Shown in pieces: positions 13,839 through 20,013 of a stretch of DNA of 20,013 nt. Made by a program: the position numbers and the translations under genes. The DNA comes from DATHYU01 sp033722675 (GTDB lineage Bacteria > Actinomycetota > Acidimicrobiia > Spongiisociales > UBA11373). Position 1 is the first letter of the stretch. Each line of letters begins with the position of its first letter. Below the pieces are notes generated by a model. That model was not told where the DNA came from and ran no database searches. It saw only the letters and a list, made by a program, of their open reading frames with translations. Where the stretch lies: NCBI GenBank assembly GCA_033722675.1, contig JAWVYO010000040.1, positions 1 through 20,013 on the forward strand. The letters run 5' to 3'.

Positions 13839-15767
13839 ATGCTCTACGACTACGCCACCGTCAGCCCGTCCTCCGTCCGTCACGCCGTCGACGAGGCGAT
13901 CGAGCGGGGCGAGGCCCTGCTCGCCGCCGTCGAGGCGGCCGAGGAGCGAACCTGGGGCACCACGATGGCGCCCCTCGACGAACTCGCCGCGACGACCGTG
14001 AAGGCCTACGGACGGGGACCCTTCCTCGGCCGCGCCCATCCCGCCCGCGACATCCGGACCGCCGGCCAGGAGGCGGAACAGAAGCTCACCGCGTGGCAGT
14101 CGGATCTCGTCTTCCGCCGGGCGCTCTGGGAGGCCGTCGAGGCATACGCCGCCACCGACGAGGCCGCCGGGCTCGACGGGGAACGGGCACGCCTCCTCGA
14201 ACACACCCGTCGGGACCTCCGCCGCGCGGGTCACGGTCTCCCCGAGGCCGATCGCGAACGGCTTCGCACGCTGCGCAAGCGGCTCGTGGAGATCGGCATC
14301 GAGTTCTCCCGCAACCTCGACGAGTACGAGGGCGGGCTCGACTTCGCGGCAGACGAGCTCGTCGGCCTGCCCGAGGAGTACGTCGAGGGGCTGGCGGAGG
14401 GCGAGTCCCCCGGGACGCGCCGGGTGACCCTCGACTACCCCGACTATTTCCCCTTCATGGACCTCGCCGAGGACCGCGACGCCCGCCGGCGCCTCCAGTA
14501 CGCGTTCTACACGAAGGCGGTGGACGAGAACCGTCCGCTGCTGGAGGAGGCGGTGGGGATCCGCCAGGAGATCGCCGACATCTTCGACGTCCCCTCCTGG
14601 GCGCACTACGCCATGGAGGAGAAGATGGCACGCGAGCCCGAGGCCGTGCACGCCTTCTTCGACGACCTGATCCCGCCGCTCCAGCAGAAGGCCGCCGAGG
14701 AACTCGACGACCTGGCGAGCCGGCTCGACGGTGACCGGCCCCGGGGCTGGGACCACCGCTACCTGCACACGGCGATCAAGCGCGACCGTTTCGGCATCGA
14801 CCCCAACGAGGTCGCCGCCTACTTCCCCCTGGAACGCGTCGTCGACGGCATGTTCGAGATCACCGGCGAGGTCCTCGGACTGTCGTACCGACGCCTCGAC
14901 GCACCGACGTGGCATCCCGACGTCCAGGTCTGGGCCATCGACGATGCGGCGTCGGGCGACCACCTGGCGTCCTTCTACATGGACCTGTTCCCGCGGGAGG
15001 GGAAGTTCGGTCATGCCGCCGCGTTCGATCTGGTGCCGGGGCATCGCACCTCCGACGGATACGAGAACCCCGTGACCGCCATCCTGGCCAACTTCACGAA
15101 GCCGACGGCCACCGCGCCCTCGCTGCTCAAGCACGACGAGGTCGTCACGCTCTTCCACGAGTTCGGCCACGTCCTCCACAACAGCCTCGGCCGGACCGAG
15201 CTCGTCCGGTTCACCGGCTTCAACACCGAGTGGGACTTCGTCGAGGCCCCGTCGCAGATCATGGAGCACTGGTGCTGGCAGCCCGGCGTGCTCGCCCGGT
15301 TCGCCCGCCACCACGACACCGGCGACGCGATCCCGCCGGACCTCGTCGACCAGCTCGTCGCGGCCCGGGACCTCCACCAGGGGCTCTTCTGGCTGCGCCA
15401 GCTCAGTTTCGGCATGCTCGACATGCGGCTCCACGGGCCCGGCGACAAGGACCTCGATCGGATCAACCGCGAGACCTCGGAGCTGTCGGGCTTCCCGTTC
15501 CACGAGGGCACGTTCTATCCCGCCGGGTTCGGGCACCTGTTCGGATACGACGCCGGGTACTACGGCTATCTGTGGTCCAAGGTCTTCGGGGACGACATGT
15601 TCTCCCGGTTCGCCGACGAGGGGATCCTGTCCCCCGACGTCGGTGCCGCCTACCGGCGCCACGTCCTCGAGCCCGGGGGCTCCCTCGACGCCGAGGAACT
15701 GCTCCGCCGGTTCCTCGGTCGGGAGCCGAACGAGGAGGCCTTCCTCCGGCAGCTGGGCCTGCAGTGA
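13839..15767 (+). CDS. M3-family zinc metallopeptidase (oligopeptidase, PepF/thimet-like)
   Basis: The 642-aa protein is a thimet-oligopeptidase-type enzyme that cleaves short peptides, probably in the cytoplasm because it has no signal peptide. The zinc motif HEFGH is at 440-444 with catalytic Glu441. The third zinc ligand is Glu469 in FVEAPSQ, at the usual distance of 29 residues from the first His. Family features around the site include AILANFTKPT (414-423), the C-terminal FGHLFGYDAGYYGYLWSKVF pattern (564-583) and the long helical N-terminal domain. An in-frame ATG at 13794 would add 15 residues, but those overlap the divergent promoter region and are not conserved-looking, so 13839 is preferred. 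The next gene starts 10 nt after the stop. Confidence 0.92.
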   Translation: MLYDYATVSPSSVRHAVDEAIERGEALLAAVEAAEERTWGTTMAPLDELAATTVKAYGRGPFLGRAHPARDIRTAGQEAEQKLTAWQSDLVFRRALWEAVEAYAATDEAAGLDGERARLLEHTRRDLRRAGHGLPEADRERLRTLRKRLVEIGIEFSRNLDEYEGGLDFAADELVGLPEEYVEGLAEGESPGTRRVTLDYPDYFPFMDLAEDRDARRRLQYAFYTKAVDENRPLLEEAVGIRQEIADIFDVPSWAHYAMEEKMAREPEAVHAFFDDLIPPLQQKAAEELDDLASRLDGDRPRGWDHRYLHTAIKRDRFGIDPNEVAAYFPLERVVDGMFEITGEVLGLSYRRLDAPTWHPDVQVWAIDDAASGDHLASFYMDLFPREGKFGHAAAFDLVPGHRTSDGYENPVTAILANFTKPTATAPSLLKHDEVVTLFHEFGHVLHNSLGRTELVRFTGFNTEWDFVEAPSQIMEHWCWQPGVLARFARHHDTGDAIPPDLVDQLVAARDLHQGLFWLRQLSFGMLDMRLHGPGDKDLDRINRETSELSGFPFHEGTFYPAGFGHLFGYDAGYYGYLWSKVFGDDMFSRFADEGILSPDVGAAYRRHVLEPGGSLDAEELLRRFLGREPNEEAFLRQLGLQ

Positions 15768-15777
15768 CCGGCCGGCC

Positions 15778-18666
15778 GTGAGACACCAGGCGCTCGCGGT
15801 CCTGCTCGCCCTCGCGGCGAGCGCCTGCACGGGCGGCGGAACCACGACGACGACCTCTGCGCCCACCACCACGACGGTCGCCACCACCACGACGACCGTG
15901 GCCACGACGACCAGCACCACGGCGGCCGCCGCCGTGGTCCCGGATCCCGGAGCACTGCGCGTGGTGCTCGTGTGGCGGTACCCGGCGGCACCCTCGCCCG
16001 CCGGGGGCATCGATCCCGCCGTCCGCACCGCAGCCGCCCGCGACGTGCCCGATCTCGCGGCGGTCGCCGCCGCCGTGCCCGGGCTCCGCGTCGTGGTCGC
16101 TCCCGATCCCGCGTTCCTCGGGGACCTCGAGGCCCTCGCCGGCGGGGCCGAGGACGAGCTCTTCCGGCTGGCGACGATGCCCGTCGGTGCACTGGACGCC
16201 GGTGATCGGGCAGCGATCCGGGACCGGTTCTTCGACGTCCCGGCGGGCTCCTTCGACCGCTGGCCGCGTCTCGGCGAGCTCCGGGATCGCGTCGACGCCG
16301 GGACCGACCTCGACGACCGCCATCTCCGCGACCTCCAGGTCCTCCACCTGCTGGCCTGGCTGGACCTCGACCACGTCGGCGACGAGCGCCTCCGCGACAT
16401 CGCGCGGCGGGGCCGGGACTTCGATCCGCAGGCCCGGGCCCTGGCCGCCGACGCCCATCGGGGTGCCGCCGGGCGAGCCCTCGCCGCCCTGGCCGGGCTC
16501 GTCGACGCCGGGGTCGCCGAGGTGGCCACCCTGCCCCCGGGCGATGCGGTCCTCCCGATCCTGCTCGACCAGGGCGCGCCCGCGTCCGGTGACCCGGACG
16601 CGGTGCTGCCGGCAGCGGGGGACTGGCCGGAGCCGGCGATCACGCTCGGGATCGTCGATCGGGGGCTCGAGACGATCGAACGGATCCTGGACGTCGTCCC
16701 GTCGGGTGCTGCGTCGTCCGCGTCCTCGGAGGCGACCGCGACGGCCCTCGACGCCGCGGGCATCCGATGGGTGCTCGTCGGCGAAGACGTGCTCGCCGCG
16801 GCGCTCGGCGGCGACCCCGACGAACCCCTCCCACCCGCGGACCGGTACCGGCCCTGGGCCCTCGCCGACGGTCCGGCGCTCTTCCCCGGCGACCCCGGCC
16901 TGACCGCCATCGCGGCCACCGCCCCCACCCGGGGCGCCGCCGCGGCCGACGCCCTCGTGGACCGCCTCGAGGCGGTCGGCGCCGCCCTCGACGAACCCGC
17001 CGTGGCCACCGTGGTCGTGGACGGGTGGGGCCCGTGGCGATACGCCGACGACGGCGGACACGCCTTCCTGACGAGGCTGTTCGAGCGCCTGACCGCGGCG
17101 CGGTCGCTCGTCACCGCGACACCGGCCGACGTGCTCGAATCGCTCGGCGACGGCGAGGGGGCGCTGGGCGTCCTCCCCGTGGCGGGTCGCCTGGACGCGG
17201 CCGACCTCCGGCCCTGGGCCGGGGAGCCCGAGGAGGCCGCGGCCTGGCGTCTCCTCGCGGACGCCGCCCTCCTCACCGGAGCCGCCCCGGACGGAGATCC
17301 CGACCGGGCTGCGACCGCCCTCGACCGGGCGGCGGCCGCCGCCTGGTTCCACGCGCTGGGGACCGACGGTCCCGGCCGCGGCGCCAGGGCGTCGGAGGCC
17401 GGCTTCCGGCGGGCGGTGGGCGCCGTCTACGACGCCCTGGGCCTCGAACGGCCGCCCGTGCTCGCCGTGCCCCTCGTCGCCGACCGGCCCGACCCCGATC
17501 TCGGCGGGCCCTGGTCCAACGGCAGCGTCGATCTCGCGGTCCGTCCGACGCCCGGCGGTCTCGACGTCGAGGTCGCCCACCCGCCGTCGATCGTCGCGTT
17601 CGACCTGTGGGTGGCGAACCCGGGCATCCCCGGGGGTCGGATCGTCGGCGACGGCCTGTCACTGGGGATGGGAGCCGACACCGTCCACCGGTGGTCGAGC
17701 GTCGCGCCCCGACGGGTGGTCCGGCTCGACGCCTCCGGCGGTCCCCTGGCGTCACCGGTCGAGGTGGGCACCGACCCGGCCACGTTCGAACCCGGTCGGG
17801 TCCGATTCGAGATCCCGGTGACGGCGACACCGGGCGAGCCGATCCGCCTCCGCCTCGTCCCCTTCGATGCCGCCGGCGAGCCCGGGGCACCGGTCCCGAC
17901 CCCGGGTCCCGGCCTGGTCGCGTCGTCGGCGAGCCTGGTCCTCGCCTGGAGCGACCCGACGGGCGACGACCACGGCCCGGGTGCATGGGTCCCCCCGCGC
18001 GACGCCCGGTTCGTGGACGGCGCGTTCGACCTCGTGGGTACCGCCCTGTGGGTGACGGCGTCCGATCTCGTGGTCCAGGTGATGCTCGGCGCCGACCTCA
18101 CCGACCCCTTCGACGCCCCCTCCGGCCTCTCGCTGCAGACGGTCGACGTGGCGCTCGACGCCGATCCGGGGACCGCGACGGGACGGCGATCCCTCCCCGA
18201 GGGCCGCAACGTGGCCCTCCCCGAGGTCCACGGCTACGAGGCACTCGTCACGGTCGACCGCCAGGGGGCGAGGCTGGCGACCGTCGCCCCCGACGGCGAC
18301 CTCGTGCCCGCCGGCGACCTCGAGCACCGCGTCGACGCACGGCTGGGATTGCTCACCGTCCTCGTGCCCCTCGACGCCCTCGAGGAACGGCCGACGGTGT
18401 CCTGGGGAGCCGCGGTGAGCGTTGCCTCCTCCGACCCCGACGAACCGACGGGCATTCGGCCGATCGCGCCCGACGCCGGCCGATGGGTGGGCGGCGGGGC
18501 GCCGCCGGGGGCGGCGCCTCCCCGCGTGTACGACGTGCTGTGGCCCGTCGCCGGACTGCAGGAGAGCCTCCTCGGCGAGTTCAGGCCGGCAGAGAGCACG
18601 GCGAACCTGGGCCCCGACGACCTGGCCACCCTGCCGCTCGTCACGACGACCGAGACGGGCTCCTAA
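15778..18666 (+). CDS. Lipoprotein with a degenerate GH57-like domain and a glucodextranase-type C-terminal domain
   Basis: The 962-aa protein starts at a GTG 10 nt after the M3 stop. Its signal peptide ends in a weak lipobox (ASAC, Cys17), followed by a Thr linker (22-48). Residues 58-565 follow the GH57 amylopullulanase pattern: RFFDVPAGSFDRWPR (150-164), DLQVLHLLAWLD (185-196), ALDAAGIRWVLVGEDVLAAAL (323-343 in outline), VVVDGWGPW (412-420), GEPEEAAAWRLLADA (482-496) and AVGAVYDALGLERPP (546-560). The catalytic features are gone: no His-rich HQP motif after VVLVW (62-66), no WPSE nucleophile motif (VPSG at 307-310), and DGEN has become DGWG. Residues 724-905 match the glucodextranase C-terminal module (SDPTGDDHGPGAWVPP, FDLVGTALWV, SGLSLQTVDVALD). 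It is probably a surface glycan-binding pseudoenzyme. That role is inference. Confidence 0.8.
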   Translation: MRHQALAVLLALAASACTGGGTTTTTSAPTTTTVATTTTTVATTTSTTAAAAVVPDPGALRVVLVWRYPAAPSPAGGIDPAVRTAAARDVPDLAAVAAAVPGLRVVVAPDPAFLGDLEALAGGAEDELFRLATMPVGALDAGDRAAIRDRFFDVPAGSFDRWPRLGELRDRVDAGTDLDDRHLRDLQVLHLLAWLDLDHVGDERLRDIARRGRDFDPQARALAADAHRGAAGRALAALAGLVDAGVAEVATLPPGDAVLPILLDQGAPASGDPDAVLPAAGDWPEPAITLGIVDRGLETIERILDVVPSGAASSASSEATATALDAAGIRWVLVGEDVLAAALGGDPDEPLPPADRYRPWALADGPALFPGDPGLTAIAATAPTRGAAAADALVDRLEAVGAALDEPAVATVVVDGWGPWRYADDGGHAFLTRLFERLTAARSLVTATPADVLESLGDGEGALGVLPVAGRLDAADLRPWAGEPEEAAAWRLLADAALLTGAAPDGDPDRAATALDRAAAAAWFHALGTDGPGRGARASEAGFRRAVGAVYDALGLERPPVLAVPLVADRPDPDLGGPWSNGSVDLAVRPTPGGLDVEVAHPPSIVAFDLWVANPGIPGGRIVGDGLSLGMGADTVHRWSSVAPRRVVRLDASGGPLASPVEVGTDPATFEPGRVRFEIPVTATPGEPIRLRLVPFDAAGEPGAPVPTPGPGLVASSASLVLAWSDPTGDDHGPGAWVPPRDARFVDGAFDLVGTALWVTASDLVVQVMLGADLTDPFDAPSGLSLQTVDVALDADPGTATGRRSLPEGRNVALPEVHGYEALVTVDRQGARLATVAPDGDLVPAGDLEHRVDARLGLLTVLVPLDALEERPTVSWGAAVSVASSDPDEPTGIRPIAPDAGRWVGGGAPPGAAPPRVYDVLWPVAGLQESLLGEFRPAESTANLGPDDLATLPLVTTTETGS
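15841..15921 (+). repeat. Thr-rich linker repeat in the GH57-like lipoprotein
   Basis: ACC/ACG Thr codons encode three TTTT-type blocks broken by SAP, VA and VA. It connects the lipidated N-terminus with the folded part. Confidence 0.7.
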
Positions 18667-19109
18667 GCGGCGATCGTCACGCCGCCGGCGCGTCCCCCGA
18701 CACGCACGAGCAGCCGGGGCGCGCCGTCGGGAAGGACCTCCGGCGGCGGGAGGTCGACGGCGACGTCGCCGGCGGCGAGGGTCGACTCGACGTCCACCCG
18801 CCACGAGGGGTCGACGGTGAGCGCCACCCCGCCCGCGAGGAGGTCGACGTCCACGACCGCGCCATCGGGGTCGAGGGTCGCCCCCGACAAATCGAGCGAG
18901 ATGCCGCCGATCCGGAGCCGGAGCCCGACCGACCGAAGGGACGCGGCATGGCTGGCGGCGTCGACGCCGCCCACGTGGCAGGCGAGGCGGAACTCGTCGT
19001 CGTCGGGGTCGGTGGCCCCCCGGTACCGGCGGGAGGCCACGTCGGCGGCGACCCGGGTGACGGCGGCGACGATCATGGTCCAGACGGCGAAGCGGAGCAG
19101 GCGGCGCAT
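18663..19109 (-). CDS. Small membrane-anchored protein with a LiaF-like beta domain
   Basis: The 148-aa protein has an N-terminal membrane helix (about 5-22) and a short charged linker. A repetitive beta region follows (about 58-146). In it GISLDLSGATLDPDGAVVDV, LAGGVALTVDPSWRVDVES and GDVAVDLPP repeat the short strand-Gly-turn pattern seen in the C-terminal domain of LiaF and related cell-wall stress proteins. The likeness is to the fold pattern; the sequence is short, so the family call is tentative. The gene begins 9 nt after the DUF2071 stop on the same strand. Its TAG stop overlaps the TAA stop of the convergent GH57-like gene, with no space for a terminator. Confidence 0.7.
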   Translation of the reverse strand: MRRLLRFAVWTMIVAAVTRVAADVASRRYRGATDPDDDEFRLACHVGGVDAASHAASLRSVGLRLRIGGISLDLSGATLDPDGAVVDVDLLAGGVALTVDPSWRVDVESTLAAGDVAVDLPPPEVLPDGAPRLLVRVGGRAGGVTIAA

Positions 19110-19118
19110 GGGGCCAGC

Positions 19119-19856
19119 CTACGGCGAGACGACGCGCGTCGGCCTGCCGACCCGCACCCGGACGCCCGGCGACCAGTGGACCACCGGCTCGCCGGTCGGC
19201 TCGGGCAGCCCGGCCGCGGTCACCAGGTCCTCGCGGACGTGGACGACCTCCGCCTCGTGGAGGGGCCACCGCGGGTGGTCGACGGGCGCCCACACGAGCC
19301 GGGGGCCGAACGTGCTGTAGAGGCCCCAGGCGGCCGTGAGGAAGTGCCCGAGCTCGTCGACATCGCGCTCGGCGATGCGCGAGCCCACCTCGACCTCGAC
19401 CTCGCTGCCGGCGCGCGGGCGCGGCCACCGGCGGGTCCCCGTGTACCGGATGCGGTCCCCGCGCCGCTCGATCGCCATCGGCCCCCAGCAGTAGGGCAGC
19501 CGGTACGTGAGGCGCGCCACCGCGGCGGGGAGCAGCCGGTTCACGTCGAGGCTGAAGAACCAGATGCCCCGTCGGCCCGAGCGATCGACGACGTACGTCC
19601 GCACGTTGGTCTCCGGGAAGGTCGAGACGTAGGGCACGACGGGCAGTCCGGGGAAGCGGATCCGATCCATCGAGAACGGGATGAGGCCCACCCACGCCGA
19701 GCCGTCGAAGGTCTCGGCACGGACACCGTCGGGCAGCAGACGATCGACCGAGGCTGCCGGATAGCGCCAGTGGAGGTAGGCGAGTTCCTGCCACCCCATG
19801 TACATCACCGGCCGGTCGACGGCCGCGGGGGGCTCGGGCTGGGGACGGAAGGCCAT
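19119..19856 (-). CDS. DUF2071 (YqjF-like) family protein
   Basis: The 245-aa protein matches the DUF2071 pattern: QELAYLHWRYPAASVDRLLP near the N-terminus, then WVGLIPFSMDRIRFPGLPVVP, an FPETNVRTYV segment, GIWFFSLD and RLPYCWGPM. The biochemical function of the family is unknown. The reading frame could begin 15 codons earlier at 19901, but MAFRPQPEPPAAV at 19856 is preferred because the upstream part would overlap the neighbouring ligase gene. No good ribosome binding site is seen. A weak GACACT box lies 6 nt before the ATG, similar to the leaderless starts elsewhere. It probably forms a two-gene operon with the LiaF-like gene. Confidence 0.82.
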   Translation of the reverse strand: MAFRPQPEPPAAVDRPVMYMGWQELAYLHWRYPAASVDRLLPDGVRAETFDGSAWVGLIPFSMDRIRFPGLPVVPYVSTFPETNVRTYVVDRSGRRGIWFFSLDVNRLLPAAVARLTYRLPYCWGPMAIERRGDRIRYTGTRRWPRPRAGSEVEVEVGSRIAERDVDELGHFLTAAWGLYSTFGPRLVWAPVDHPRWPLHEAEVVHVREDLVTAAGLPEPTGEPVVHWSPGVRVRVGRPTRVVSP

Positions 19857-19882
19857 GGCGGGAGTGTCGTACGGCCGTGCCG

Positions 19883-20013
19883 CTACCCGGCGTCCTTCCA
19901 CGACGCCGGGAGCTCGCCGACCACCTCGATGCGCTTGGGGACCTCGGCGGGCGCCAGCACGGATCGGAGATCGTCGCGAAGGGCGTCGGCGTCGGCGCCG
20001 GGCGCGGCGACCC
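19883..20013 (-). CDS. C-terminal tail of a probable AMP-binding acyl-CoA ligase (partial)
   Basis: Only the last 43 codons are present; the gene enters from the right edge and ends in TAG at 19883-19885. The tail includes LRDDLRSVLAPAEVPKRIEVV followed by GELPASWKDAG. The APAEVPKRIEVVGELP stretch resembles the small C-terminal domain of acyl-CoA synthetases and MenE-like ligases. Those enzymes normally continue into a GK(V/I)xR motif with a catalytic Lys. Here the protein stops just before or within that motif. The call rests on a short segment. Confidence 0.45.
   Translation of the reverse strand, partial: VAAPGADADALRDDLRSVLAPAEVPKRIEVVGELPASWKDAG

Noticed and set aside
13545..17276. A 1243-codon minus-strand frame opposite the M3 and GH57-like genes
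   Set aside because: Both plus-strand genes have clear domains; this frame has none and crosses three gene boundaries.

Overview
The window is very GC-rich and densely coded, with almost no spacer DNA. It looks like an actinobacterial chromosome, most likely from the Acidimicrobiia (Ilumatobacter/Iamia-like). This rests on base composition, long Thr-rich linkers behind lipoprotein or membrane anchors, TAnnnT boxes lying only 6 to 9 nt before start codons (leaderless-type starts), and protein types familiar from that group. The taxonomic placement is inference. There are no RNA genes, insertion sequences, CRISPR arrays or phage genes; this is ordinary chromosome with several unusual proteins.

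Layout. (1) Positions 1-2331, minus strand: N-terminal part of a large secreted protein with Ig-like modules and an F-type (fucolectin-like) domain; its C-terminus lies outside the window. (2) Divergent from it, a zinc alcohol dehydrogenase (2451-3470, plus). (3) A minus-strand operon, 8158 down to 3664: a YihY/BrkB membrane protein and two ABC exporter half-transporters, joined by 4-nt ATGA overlaps and perhaps followed by a 43-aa membrane peptide. The two ABC subunits carry complementary degenerate motifs, so they should form one asymmetric heterodimer. (4) Divergent from YihY, a membrane-anchored PQQ-type beta-propeller (8261-9883, plus). (5) A minus-strand run of an S9 peptidase, a Tat-exported flavin amine oxidase and a Thr-rich lipoprotein (13768 down to 9888). 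(6) Divergent from the S9 gene, an M3 metallopeptidase followed by a 962-aa lipoprotein with a GH57-like region and a glucodextranase-type C-terminal domain (13839-18666, plus). (7) A minus-strand pair, DUF2071 then a LiaF-like protein (19856 down to 18663), and the C-terminal tail of a probable AMP-binding ligase at the right edge.

The most striking observations are two. The amine oxidase at 10603-11979 appears circularly permuted: the FAD-binding segment that normally ends the family sits at the N-terminus, in front of the Rossmann motif. The GH57-like lipoprotein has lost recognisable versions of every catalytic motif while keeping the fold-level pattern, so it looks like a pseudoenzyme. 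The Ig array of the first gene also has an exact 112-residue period across four modules.

Functionally the window is biased to the cell envelope: a secreted lectin-like protein, an exporter, four anchored or exported proteins, and two peptidases. No single pathway joins them.
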